Source: a virus. Taken from it: a DNA stretch of 27,417 nt. This document shows positions 6,868 to 14,025 of the stretch, in pieces; positions within the stretch are counted from its first letter, which is position 1; the number at the start of each line of letters is the position of its first letter. Below the pieces are notes generated by a model that ran no database searches, had not been told where the DNA came from, and saw only the letters and a list, made by a program, of their open reading frames with translations. The position numbers and the translations under genes are program-made. The DNA is taken from IMG/VR virus record IMGVR_UViG_3300030430_004681, positions 1 through 27,417 of that record. One strand, given 5' to 3'.

Positions 6868-7263
6868 TTATCGCCCTCTCAACCCCGTAGGTCTCTTAGG
6901 CAATTCTGGTTTGCGAGGCGCATCTGGCAATCGTACTTCTGGTGCACCAGGCAAGTCATCATCTCCCGCTGCCAACGTGTTTCGATATTCGAGAGCAATC
7001 ATTTCTTCTCTTCCAGAACCCCACAAACTCAATGCGATGGTCAAGTCGCCAAAGTCAATTGTGCCATCACCATTGTAGTCATAAAAAGCCAAATCAAAAC
7101 TGCTAGGTTCTTGACCATCAAGTATCCTCTGCATTCGTATTTGTATGTCTGAGACGATCCTGGCCCATCCTCTTTCAGGTTCTGCTGTGGCTCCTGCTCC
7201 AAGTTGCTCGTTTAGAATATGTTCGTCGTTACCTTCGAATAGTTTACTTTGTTTCCAATACAT
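6868..7263 (-). CDS. small EF-hand/dockerin-like protein with cleavable-tag-like start, 131 aa
   Basis: Residues 62-73 form a calcium loop of the dockerin/EF-hand kind: Asp-Tyr-Asn-Gly-Asp-Gly-Thr-Ile-Asp-Phe-Gly-Asp, followed by a helix (LTIALSLWG). The N-terminus (MYWKQSKLFEGNDEHILNEQ) carries Leu-Asn-Glu/Gln at residue 19, which fits the (L/I)-x-E prohead-protease rule. The C-terminus is Pro/Arg-rich (RLPDAPRKPELPKRPTGLRG), probably disordered. It lies between the ATP-grasp and nucleotidyltransferase genes with almost no spacing. Only one calcium loop is visible, whereas a true dockerin has two, so it may dimerise or bind a partner. A packaged internal protein is my inference. Confidence 0.65.
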   Translation of the reverse strand: MYWKQSKLFEGNDEHILNEQLGAGATAEPERGWARIVSDIQIRMQRILDGQEPSSFDLAFYDYNGDGTIDFGDLTIALSLWGSGREEMIALEYRNTLAAGDDDLPGAPEVRLPDAPRKPELPKRPTGLRGR

Positions 7264-7264
7264 T

Positions 7265-8866
7265 TTACATTCCCATCCCAGGCATCATGCCTTGTTGTTG
7301 TTGCGGTGCGTTTCTTGCTTGTTCCCTTGCTTGTTTTTGTTCGGGTGTTTCGAGTTGACCAGGAATCAATGTGAGTTCTTCGAAATCAATACGCATTGAT
7401 TGTAGATACTGGTTAAATTCTTGGAAGTGAGCATCATTGTTGACCATGATTACGACAACAAATTTCTGCACACCACCTCTGGGTTCGATACCACCATATG
7501 ATACTTGATGGTAGTCACCAGGGCGACTAAATCGTTGACTGTACGCCACAATCGAATCACGCTCTTGTGGTGAGTTAGCAAAAATCTTGAATGTGGCACC
7601 AAACGGAGTGAATTTTTGATTATCTGGTTGCTGATAAACGCCACCATGTGCAAGTTTATCCAAGATTTCTTGTCTGTTATACTTTTTACCACTACCTTGT
7701 CCATATTCAGGCAAGCCTTGACCAGCATCAGGTTGTCTATTTACCTGTGACATTTGTTGAACATCACCACCTGCAAATTGTGGTAGTGGATCACTAGGTT
7801 TCTTCAGTGTCGCAAATTGATCTTGTTGTTGCTGAGGTGCCTGTTGTTGACCAGCCATCATCTGCATCATTTGTTGCATTTGTGGCATTTGTGGCATCTG
7901 TTGTTGCTGAGGTGCTTGTTGTCCCTGTTTCGATAATTGCTTTTGTTTCAGTGCAGCCAGAAGTTTGCCTAAGCCACCAGGAGCACCCGCTTGCAATGGT
8001 TGTTGTGCAGGCTGTTGCCGAGGATCTTGAACAGGAAATTGTAATTGATCAGGAGAAACTAGGCCTTGCCGACCGATAGGTGGCATCTGTTGTGGTTGAA
8101 CACCAGGTCTTTGTGAAGGTAAAACGTCATCAACGCCTCTTTGCTTTCTCTGAACAGGTCTTTCAGGGTCAAAGGGGGAGACATAACGAGTGCCAGGCGT
8201 TGTGCTAGTAAACTGATCGTCATCTTCTTCATCATCAAAGACAGGTCTTCCAGCAAGAGCAAACTGCTCAGGTAGTAGTTCTTCGTAGTTTTCTTCTTTC
8301 ATTTCTCTGATTCCCATACCTTTTCTTACGGCGTTATACATCGCCTTCTTATCTCTTTCGGCAAGACCAGATGGTGCACCATCCTTGAAAGCCTCATAAT
8401 CACCATCAGCGGCTAGACCTCGAAGTTTTGACGCGGACATACCAGTCACATCATCTGCATCGGGATCTCTTTTACCCGCCTCAACGACCTTGAAACTATC
8501 AAACTGATAGCCGTCAGGGCCAATATACTTATTTATTCGTGTTTGAAATTCAGAGACTCGATCACCACCAACAACAAGGACAACATTTTTGTACCCTTCA
8601 TCTGATAGTTTTTCACAAGCCTGAAAAATAGTTTTAATGCTTGTATCTGCCACAACTTTTATGCCAGAAAATGCTTTTCGCAGAAACTTGACTTTATCTC
8701 TGAATGACAATGGATTCTTTTTAGAGTCTTGACTCTGGCTTGGGTAAAGTCTTATTTCACGAATTCTCTCTTTTTTTGCAACGGCACGGAGTCTGTTTGC
8801 AAGAAGTTCGTGACCAGTTGTTGGTGGATTGAATCTACCGAATGTAAAAACTACTGACTTAGACAT
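7265..8866 (-). CDS. NMNAT-like nucleotidyltransferase with long Gln/Pro-rich linker and C-terminal domain
   Basis: Residues 1-195 are a nucleotidylyltransferase alpha/beta phosphodiesterase domain: the start has Gly-Arg-Phe-Asn-Pro-Pro-Thr-Thr-Gly-His (10-19, the HxGH-type nucleotide site with Thr for the first His). Val-Gly-Gly-Asp-Arg follows near 99-103, and TGMSASKLR (141-149) corresponds to the ISTSxxR motif. Such enzymes transfer AMP or CMP to a phosphate, as in NAD synthesis. Residues 200-400 are low-complexity Gln/Pro/Met-rich sequence. A folded C-terminal domain follows (about 415-505: ATFKIFANSPQERDSIVAYS and strands after it), ending in another Gln/Met-rich tail. The domain is twice as long as a plain NMNAT. 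The substrate is unknown; a role in NAD replenishment is possible. Confidence 0.8.
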   Translation of the reverse strand: MSKSVVFTFGRFNPPTTGHELLANRLRAVAKKERIREIRLYPSQSQDSKKNPLSFRDKVKFLRKAFSGIKVVADTSIKTIFQACEKLSDEGYKNVVLVVGGDRVSEFQTRINKYIGPDGYQFDSFKVVEAGKRDPDADDVTGMSASKLRGLAADGDYEAFKDGAPSGLAERDKKAMYNAVRKGMGIREMKEENYEELLPEQFALAGRPVFDDEEDDDQFTSTTPGTRYVSPFDPERPVQRKQRGVDDVLPSQRPGVQPQQMPPIGRQGLVSPDQLQFPVQDPRQQPAQQPLQAGAPGGLGKLLAALKQKQLSKQGQQAPQQQQMPQMPQMQQMMQMMAGQQQAPQQQQDQFATLKKPSDPLPQFAGGDVQQMSQVNRQPDAGQGLPEYGQGSGKKYNRQEILDKLAHGGVYQQPDNQKFTPFGATFKIFANSPQERDSIVAYSQRFSRPGDYHQVSYGGIEPRGGVQKFVVVIMVNNDAHFQEFNQYLQSMRIDFEELTLIPGQLETPEQKQAREQARNAPQQQQGMMPGMGM

Positions 8867-8867
8867 T

Positions 8868-10088
8868 TTATCCCTTTACCCAATCTTTGCTTACTGTGAA
8901 GTTTGCTTTTGAGAACTCAAGTCTATTTACCAACTTGAGTGCATTATTACTTATACGATCCACTGCCACGAATCCTTCAGGTGCCGTTGTCTGCAAACCA
9001 TTTTCTGTTTCGAGAAAAGTACCAATACTCTTCGCTTGCTCTAGTTTGTCGATGATCACCATTTTTGCAGCGTTAAGCATGTAGTGAAGTTTGAACAAAG
9101 ACTCTAATTTTTTCTCGTTGCTGGTAAGAGATAAAAGTATTTTGTCTTTCTCTGCTTGTTTCTTCGTCTTACCTTTTTCGGATTTGAGTTTATCAATGGC
9201 AACATCATACTTATCACTGACATATGCGATAAACTCTTTGGCACTATGCTTGTCTTTACCAACACGAATATTCGCGTTCACGAAAGTTTTGACATAAGTT
9301 TTGATCATCTCATCAGACGAAACAAGATCTAGATTCTTTTTACCAGTAGACTTCATATTCTTTTCAATAGCCTTAATAAGACCATTCATTGTCTTTGTTT
9401 CTTTCGCTGTGAGTGTAGAACTACCAGATTCATCCCTAAAGTCTGCGTCTGTAAACCAAACACTTGGGGTCTTTTTTAGTGTTGATATGGTTGGGTCATA
9501 TACTGCTGTCAAATCTTGAAGTGAATTACCTTCGTACGCGGTATGAAAAACAATACCTATGGTAGATTTTCTAATTACGTTTCCAAGTTGACTGTCAACA
9601 GGGACAGCATACATGATCGTGTTCGGTTTGAATGTGTAGTGTGATTCACCATCAAAGTCTTTTGTGTTTAGATCGTCTTGTGTGTAAAGAAGATCACCCT
9701 GCAAGATACCCCGAATATTTAACTTTTTTAGATGTTGAAGGCATGTCTTGAGTTTATCTGCAAGACCACCAGAGTGATTTTTATCAATATCAGCGTTTGT
9801 ATAATTTACTTTTGGTGTCTTATTGAACAAGGACTTGGTTGCGACAAAAAATTTACCATTCTCTGGATTCCTACCCGCAAAGACAGCAGGTGCGCCATCC
9901 CATTTCACCGTCACGGCAAAACTTCTTTTTGAATTACCAGAGAGCATCTCGGTGACTGATTTAAGGAATCTCACAGCATCAACAGCACCAGAAGCACCAT
10001 CGTTGAACAAAGAGTCTTCGATGTGCTCCATGTGTGTGTTCTTACCCTCAACCAAAAAGGTAGAATTGTGCTGACTAAATGTTATCAA
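8868..10088 (-). CDS. ligase/nucleotidyltransferase-fold protein (KxDG motif) with capsid-targeting-like tag
   Basis: The start is TTG at 10086-10088, giving MITFSQHNSTFLVEGKNTHM; Leu-Val-Glu/Gly at residue 14 fits the prohead-protease rule. Residues 61-68 read Val-Lys-Trp-Asp-Gly-Ala-Pro-Ala, the adenylation motif I (KxDG) of ATP-dependent DNA/RNA ligases and capping enzymes, with Lys62 the candidate AMP acceptor. GILQGDLLY further on fits motif III. The protein is conserved in marine T4-like phages (I recall the label DUF6267, not verified). It lacks an obvious OB-fold; the C-terminal half is helical and basic. It starts almost directly after the upstream EF-hand gene. It may be an RNA- or DNA-repair enzyme, possibly carried in the head. 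Confidence 0.75.
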   Translation of the reverse strand: MITFSQHNSTFLVEGKNTHMEHIEDSLFNDGASGAVDAVRFLKSVTEMLSGNSKRSFAVTVKWDGAPAVFAGRNPENGKFFVATKSLFNKTPKVNYTNADIDKNHSGGLADKLKTCLQHLKKLNIRGILQGDLLYTQDDLNTKDFDGESHYTFKPNTIMYAVPVDSQLGNVIRKSTIGIVFHTAYEGNSLQDLTAVYDPTISTLKKTPSVWFTDADFRDESGSSTLTAKETKTMNGLIKAIEKNMKSTGKKNLDLVSSDEMIKTYVKTFVNANIRVGKDKHSAKEFIAYVSDKYDVAIDKLKSEKGKTKKQAEKDKILLSLTSNEKKLESLFKLHYMLNAAKMVIIDKLEQAKSIGTFLETENGLQTTAPEGFVAVDRISNNALKLVNRLEFSKANFTVSKDWVKG

Positions 10089-10091
10089 TAA

Positions 10092-11048
10092 TCAAATCCC
10101 ATATAAAGATATAATGAACTGAACAAATTCAGGTGGGTAGCCTCCTGCGTTGAAAGGATCGCCAACGTAACCTGCCTCTATAAATTGTTGCAACTGGTTT
10201 GCGTTAATACCATACAACGCCATCAAAGTTTCTGAATCGAAAAGTGTAAGGAATTCAAGAAGCACTCCAAATTCTGGTGCTGAAATTTCTAACTCAATTT
10301 GTCCAGGAATACCATCACCGTCTCCATCAAGGAATAAAAACTCTAGATACTCTCTCGTTTGTTTTCTTCGTGCCTCATAATCTTCAACCTTGAAATACAA
10401 ACCTGACAATGCGTTAGCGATACCAAAACTTATGCGAGGAACCATGTTCTCCACATATGCATCAACAAAATCTTCCATCTGCTCTGTGTATGTTTTTTCC
10501 TCTGGTGTTTTAGGATCATCCTCACCGTCTGGTCCATCACCTTGTTTTATAGGCGCTTTAAATACACTCTTGAGAAGATCTTTTCTGCTGAATGTGGCAC
10601 CTGCATACTCACCCGAGATTGTCTTTGCGATCCTATTCACATCACCAGATTTAATTGCATCGTCAAGGTCTCTGGAGGTAAATGGTGTGGTGGGTGATTT
10701 CTCGATTGATGATGGAACAATAGTAAGATCAGGTCTTGTGATGACATCTTCATCATCCTCATCACGAACTGGTCGTTTTTTACCAACCACATTTGTTGTC
10801 AGGTAATTTTTTAGTGACTTGACATTTCCTTGCTTGTATTGCGTGATCGCACTTCCTTTTCTGGTACCTGATGCGTACGCAGTTTGAAGAGGTGCCTGTG
10901 CCTGTGTCGCACTCAGACTGGTCAGCGTTTGATTACCAGCACCAAAACTTGACAGGTCTTGTGAGGACGTTTGGATGCTACTCAGATCATTAATAGATGA
11001 ACTTAGAGAACTCAACTGCTCTGATAATATTTGTTTATACTTCTTCAT
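10092..11048 (-). CDS. tagged EF-hand protein with disordered Ser-rich N-terminal region, 318 aa
   Basis: The start MKKYKQILSEQLSSLSSSIN is a good match to the internal-protein tag, with Leu-Ser-Glu/Gln at residue 10. Residues 11-130 are Ser/Thr/Gln-rich and probably disordered. Residues 190-235 are helical. A canonical EF-hand loop occupies 241-252: Asp-Gly-Asp-Gly-Asp-Gly-Ile-Pro-Gly-Gln-Ile-Glu, with acidic residues at positions 1, 3, 5 and 12. The end (residues 260-318) is a hydrophobic helical region closing with YPPEFVQFIISLYGI. A ribosome site AAGGA precedes the ATG. The function is unknown; the combination of tag and calcium loop links it to the array at 22963-26667. Confidence 0.65.
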   Translation of the reverse strand: MKKYKQILSEQLSSLSSSINDLSSIQTSSQDLSSFGAGNQTLTSLSATQAQAPLQTAYASGTRKGSAITQYKQGNVKSLKNYLTTNVVGKKRPVRDEDDEDVITRPDLTIVPSSIEKSPTTPFTSRDLDDAIKSGDVNRIAKTISGEYAGATFSRKDLLKSVFKAPIKQGDGPDGEDDPKTPEEKTYTEQMEDFVDAYVENMVPRISFGIANALSGLYFKVEDYEARRKQTREYLEFLFLDGDGDGIPGQIELEISAPEFGVLLEFLTLFDSETLMALYGINANQLQQFIEAGYVGDPFNAGGYPPEFVQFIISLYGI

Positions 11049-11057
11049 TAGTTTTCC

Positions 11058-12467
11058 TTAGATTGCGTATCTTGCTTCAAACCTGAATCCAAAAATGTTT
11101 GCGAGTTTTCCCATACCCTTACTGATTAGAACCGCTACAAAAGAAAATACTTTCTTAGCCGCTTTCACCAAAAAGTCTAATGCCTTTTTCACTTTATCTT
11201 TTGCCGCGGAACCAAAAGATTTCAAACGACCTCGAATGCTCTCGTTGAGCATTTGATCCATCTCATAGTCAAATTCTTCGACGAGTTCCGAATACATATG
11301 AAACTCCTCTTTGTTCATTTGAAAGTTTTCTTTCAAGTATTTAGGTTCTAGGCGAAACGCCCCACCTCGACCAGTGCCTCGATCTGAGATTCTAAACTTG
11401 AATCCACCTTTCTTAAAAAGGTCATCGATGTGCTGAAAAATATCTGCGTAGTAAACATCACCATCTGTGCCACCCCATGCAAACATGTGTGTAGGTGAAA
11501 ACTCTTTCTTGATAAATCTGTTTTTGCCAGTGATAAGTTCAGTGAATAGAATTTTTTGCGTCTCGGCAGAGGTCATGAAGTTTGAGATTTCGTTGCTGAT
11601 CTGCACATCAAGACCAGACTCATCAAACAATTCTTGTATGGCTTTGATGTCTTCGCTGCTTGGTTTCGATGGGTTAAAACCTAATACACGACCAATGACT
11701 TTATCAAAATCATCAATCTTTGAACGTAGATCATAAAAGTTTTCTTTCGCCATAGTTTGTTTGACAATCGAGGCAACTCTCTTCGCAAACTTTTTCTGGC
11801 GAGGTGTATCTCTCAAAGTGGCTTGAATCACAGCAGATAACTCATTGTGTTGTGCGGATGCGTATTGTGCGCCCTCTTTCTTTTTCACAGAGCAGTAGGA
11901 GACACGACCCTTTTTGATCGCAAAATCTGTTTTTGGTTCGCCGCTTCTCACACCAAACTCACGATAAACATCAGTCAAGTTTGATGGTTTATTATCCCCC
12001 GACACAGGGAATGCCTCTTTGAATTTACCGTATTTTGATTCGAGATTATCTACGACTCTTGCGGCAAGATCAGATGCAGTTGGGTTATCATTCGCACCAG
12101 GAAACTCACTCTTGTTGTTTCTTCTTTGAATCTCATTGATAATGTCAACTTCAAACTTTGTGGCGTCAACTGCTTTCTTTGTTCCCCCACCGCGAATGTT
12201 GCTAAACGTAGATTCAATGGCACTCTTCGACGCAACGATCTTGAAAATATAACCATCTGGTCCACTCATATGAATGGTCTCAGATTTCTTTGAAGATATG
12301 GTTATTGTGTTGTTTGTCTTTGTGGGTTTCTCAATTTCAAATTGATCACCATCTTTATATCCAAACTCTTCAAGTCTTTTACCAAGTGCTGTGCCTGTCT
12401 TGAGGCCAACCTTAACACCAGTACCCGCTTTGTAGTCTGTGTCACGTTTTGAAATGATACTTGCCAA
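11058..12467 (-). CDS. large probable virion protein with PD-(D/E)xK-like core and basic C-terminal peptide
   Basis: I place the start at TTG 12465-12467 (MASIISKRDTDYK) because GAGGAG lies seven bases upstream; the GTG at 12480-12482 would put the ribosome site inside the gene. The product has 469 residues. Around residues 180-215, Lys-Thr-Asp-Phe-Ala-Ile followed by a strand and Cys-Ser-Val-Lys-Lys-Lys resembles the D...(D/E)xK core of restriction-like nucleases, with Ser in place of the acidic residue. Related phage proteins I recall have 'TDxxI...SLK'. Near the C-terminus, QMLNE/SIRGRLKSF is a candidate prohead-protease site followed by about 60 basic, amphipathic residues (AKDKVKKALDFLVKAAKKVF). 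A late promoter and terminator lie just upstream. Function is unproven. Confidence 0.65.
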   Translation of the reverse strand: MASIISKRDTDYKAGTGVKVGLKTGTALGKRLEEFGYKDGDQFEIEKPTKTNNTITISSKKSETIHMSGPDGYIFKIVASKSAIESTFSNIRGGGTKKAVDATKFEVDIINEIQRRNNKSEFPGANDNPTASDLAARVVDNLESKYGKFKEAFPVSGDNKPSNLTDVYREFGVRSGEPKTDFAIKKGRVSYCSVKKKEGAQYASAQHNELSAVIQATLRDTPRQKKFAKRVASIVKQTMAKENFYDLRSKIDDFDKVIGRVLGFNPSKPSSEDIKAIQELFDESGLDVQISNEISNFMTSAETQKILFTELITGKNRFIKKEFSPTHMFAWGGTDGDVYYADIFQHIDDLFKKGGFKFRISDRGTGRGGAFRLEPKYLKENFQMNKEEFHMYSELVEEFDYEMDQMLNESIRGRLKSFGSAAKDKVKKALDFLVKAAKKVFSFVAVLISKGMGKLANIFGFRFEARYAI

Positions 12468-12484
12468 GAGATTTCTCCTCACAA

Positions 12485-12492
12485 TATTTATA
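12485..12492 (-). promoter_or_regulatory. T4-type late promoter box TATAAATA
   Basis: A perfect TATAAATA on the minus strand sits 18 bases before the TTG start at 12467 and directly after a rho-independent terminator. The predicted transcript starts just before the GAGGAG ribosome site. It would drive the late block 12467 to about 6868 and beyond. Confidence 0.75.
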
Positions 12493-12519
12493 CAAAAAGA
12501 AAGGCCCCTTACGGGGCCT
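12493..12519 (-). terminator. rho-independent terminator
   Basis: On the minus strand AAGGCCCC, loop GTAA, GGGGCCTT (12500-12519) is a perfect 8-bp hairpin followed by TCTTTTT. It closes the small-gene transcript ending with the 45-residue peptide and insulates it from the late promoter next door. Confidence 0.85.
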
Positions 12520-12539
12520 TGTGAGGAAGAAAACAGTTT

Positions 12540-12677
12540 TTACTTGAGTCGTTTACCATTTCCTGATCGGGAAGTTCTTGCTGAACCTGCCACTTTGACT
12601 CGTTTTGATCTTCGCGTTCTGCCTTGCTTGATCATATTCGAAACATGCTGACTTTCTTGACTTGTTTTGCGTGCCAT
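12540..12677 (-). CDS. 45-residue basic peptide
   Basis: The ATG at 12675-12677 is preceded by AGGAG at ideal distance. The product begins MARKTSQESQHVSNMIKQGR and continues with Arg/Lys/Ser-rich sequence (TRRSKRVKVAGSARTSRSGN) to the end GKRLK. It has a very high positive charge and no hydrophobic core, so it may bind nucleic acid or a host protein. It is the last gene before the terminator at 12493-12519. It is too short for default gene callers. No family is recognised. Confidence 0.7.
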   Translation of the reverse strand: MARKTSQESQHVSNMIKQGRTRRSKRVKVAGSARTSRSGNGKRLK

Positions 12678-12686
12678 AGTTTTCTC

Positions 12687-12896
12687 CTATCTGGCTCTTG
12701 AGTATTCACGATTCAAACGACGAACATTTTCTTTGCCTCTTGCGATGATAACTTCACCTGCTGTTTTGTGGCTATAGATCATGCGAGCGACAACTGGCTC
12801 AGAGTGTTTATCGGCACACTTGACACAGTAGCAGGTGTCTGGCACCGCTTCAAGACGAATCTCTGAAATTTCTTCTTGGCAGTCATGACATTTCAT
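12687..12896 (-). CDS. TraR/DksA-type zinc-finger protein, 69 aa
   Basis: The ATG at 12894-12896 gives MKCHDCQEEISEIRLEAVPD, then Thr-Cys-Tyr-Cys-Val-Lys-Cys-Ala. This is the DksA/TraR four-Cys zinc finger: Cys3-x2-Cys6, 17 residues, Cys24-x2-Cys27, including the typical 'I-x-x-x-R-L-E-A-x-P' between the pairs. DksA-like proteins enter the secondary channel of RNA polymerase. TraR itself is a short plasmid/phage form of similar size (about 70 residues). Here the finger is N-terminal and is followed by about 40 residues of helical basic tail (GKENVRRLNREYSRAR), whereas DksA's acidic coiled-coil tip is missing. It overlaps the upstream gene's end by 14 bases. A role in redirecting host transcription is possible but unproven. 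Confidence 0.75.
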   Translation of the reverse strand: MKCHDCQEEISEIRLEAVPDTCYCVKCADKHSEPVVARMIYSHKTAGEVIIARGKENVRRLNREYSRAR

Positions 12897-13350
12897 TTTC
12901 TTGCTTTCTCCATGCTTTATACAATACACGATATTTCGGGTCTTGTCTAGCATCATCGTACGCTTTTTTGAAAATTTTTGCTGACTTGGCTTTATCACAA
13001 GTCCAATGATCTGGCTCTTGTGGTTTTACATTGCCATTCTCATCGTATTTTTTACCACTACGATGGTTTGCGTAGCGTCTTGCCCTTGTCCAACCCATCA
13101 TGAGAAACTTACGTGCCATATCAGCGCCAACAAAGTCACCACGAACAACATAGTCGTGGAACATAGTAGTAATTCGATCCGACGATATCTTGGCGATTTC
13201 GGGCGTGCGAAAACGCCAATGTTGACAAATTTCCGATTTATATGGTTCAACTAACAATACTCCTTGCTCACCTCTACCAATTCGGTAGAGTTCTGGGTTT
13301 TCACGAAAATCGATGTTGTCGTAGTCTAGTGTGTAGTCAAATTCTTTCAT
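12883..13350 (-). CDS. DUF4385-family protein, 155 aa
   Basis: The start MKEFDYTLDYDNIDFRENPE, then LYRIGRGEQGVLLVEPYKSE, WRFRTPEIA and FVGADMARKFLMMGWTRARRYANHRSG match my memory of the DUF4385 family, small cytosolic proteins found in bacteria and many T4-like phages. No enzymatic role is established. The full family core appears present. The ATG overlaps the stop of the 32-residue peptide upstream (TAATG), and the end overlaps the zinc-finger gene, so the small genes here form one coupled unit. Confidence 0.8.
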   Translation of the reverse strand: MKEFDYTLDYDNIDFRENPELYRIGRGEQGVLLVEPYKSEICQHWRFRTPEIAKISSDRITTMFHDYVVRGDFVGADMARKFLMMGWTRARRYANHRSGKKYDENGNVKPQEPDHWTCDKAKSAKIFKKAYDDARQDPKYRVLYKAWRKQENEMS

Positions 13351-13448
13351 TAGGAATTATCCTTCACATACCATACTACAAAGGTAGTCGCTAATGTCAA
13401 GCACAAAAAGGGTGCAAAACAATAACCAAAAAACTCAAGTAGATTCAT
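13350..13448 (-). CDS. 32-residue membrane peptide
   Basis: The ATG at 13446-13448 starts MNLLEFFGYCFAPFLCLTLA, continuing TTFVVWYVKDNS to TAA at 13350-13352. Nearly the whole peptide is one membrane helix with a short polar end. Its ATG overlaps the stop of the 35-residue peptide (ATGA) and its stop overlaps the DUF4385 ATG (TAATG), which strongly supports that it is real. Tiny membrane peptides like this occur in phage early regions; the role is unknown. Confidence 0.65.
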   Translation of the reverse strand: MNLLEFFGYCFAPFLCLTLATTFVVWYVKDNS

Positions 13449-13552
13449 TGCCAACGCTTTCCGTATTCATCAAAAAACCCTGACCCAAAGCAAACGCCAA
13501 GAATCAAACCAAATGTGAAACCACCAAGTGTAAAGATTGCAGTAAACATCAT
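13445..13552 (-). CDS. 35-residue membrane peptide
   Basis: The ATG at 13550-13552 has AAGGAG just upstream. The product MMFTAIFTLGGFTFGLILGV followed by CFGSGFFDEYGKRWQ is one Gly-rich membrane helix with a charged C-terminal end. It overlaps the stop of the upstream 61-residue gene and the ATG of the next peptide. Its function is unknown. Confidence 0.65.
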   Translation of the reverse strand: MMFTAIFTLGGFTFGLILGVCFGSGFFDEYGKRWQ

Positions 13553-13734
13553 ACGCTCCTTGTGTAGTAACCTTTGACTGTGCGACGTTCGATGGCTGCT
13601 TCGGCATCCTTACGACCACGACGAGACTTGATTGTGCCCTTACCCCATGCTGAACGAACAACGATGTGGCGACGAACGGCAGAACCCTCACGCTCTGCCT
13701 CAAGATCAAACTGGTCAATCACTCTCTTTGCCAT
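13549..13734 (-). CDS. small basic hypothetical protein, 61 aa
   Basis: The product begins MAKRVIDQFDLEAEREGSAV and is rich in Arg and Lys (RRHIVVRSAWGKGTIKSRRG, then a helix KDAEAAIERRTVKGYY). It has no membrane segment. It may bind nucleic acid, but no family is recognised. Its ATG follows directly after the stop of the 96-residue gene and its stop overlaps the next ATG. Confidence 0.6.
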   Translation of the reverse strand: MAKRVIDQFDLEAEREGSAVRRHIVVRSAWGKGTIKSRRGRKDAEAAIERRTVKGYYTRSV

Positions 13735-14025
13735 TCAAGCATCTCCCATCAACCATCCAAAGAAACCACCCGACTTCTTGGGCTGTGCAGCATCTTTGTC
13801 GTCAAGAAGAATTGTATCTTCCTCATTACGACCCTGAATAATTGCGAAGTGTTTTGGCAAATCTTCTTTGTTTTTCTCGGCACGCTTGGCTGCACGCTCA
13901 AGTTCTTTATCAGTCAAAAGAAGCATCACGACATCATCGCCGCTACCATCACCATCGCTAACATGGGTTGCGAAAAAATATTCTTTGTCTGCTGCTCTGT
14001 GTGCGTTTTTGTTTTCAACTTTCAT
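13735..14025 (-). CDS. hypothetical protein, 96 aa
   Basis: The product begins MKVENKNAHRAADKEYFFAT, has an Asp/Gly-rich loop (HVSDGDGSGDDVV), a charged helix (LTDKELERAAKRAEKNKEDL), and ends with an amphipathic peptide (KKSGGFFGWLMGDA). The Asp/Gly loop is not an EF-hand by spacing. Its start overlaps the stop of the lysozyme gene by four bases, so the two are co-expressed. The family is unknown. Confidence 0.6.
   Translation of the reverse strand: MKVENKNAHRAADKEYFFATHVSDGDGSGDDVVMLLLTDKELERAAKRAEKNKEDLPKHFAIIQGRNEEDTILLDDKDAAQPKKSGGFFGWLMGDA

Noticed and set aside
12897-12998. N-terminal extension of the zinc-finger protein
   Set aside because: It lies inside the DUF4385 coding region in another frame, and the short form begins exactly at the finger.
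13374-13400. TTGACA with a TAGTAT at 16 bases, inside the 32-residue gene
   Set aside because: The -10 match is only four of six and it lies within coding sequence; possible promoter for DUF4385 but too weak to list.
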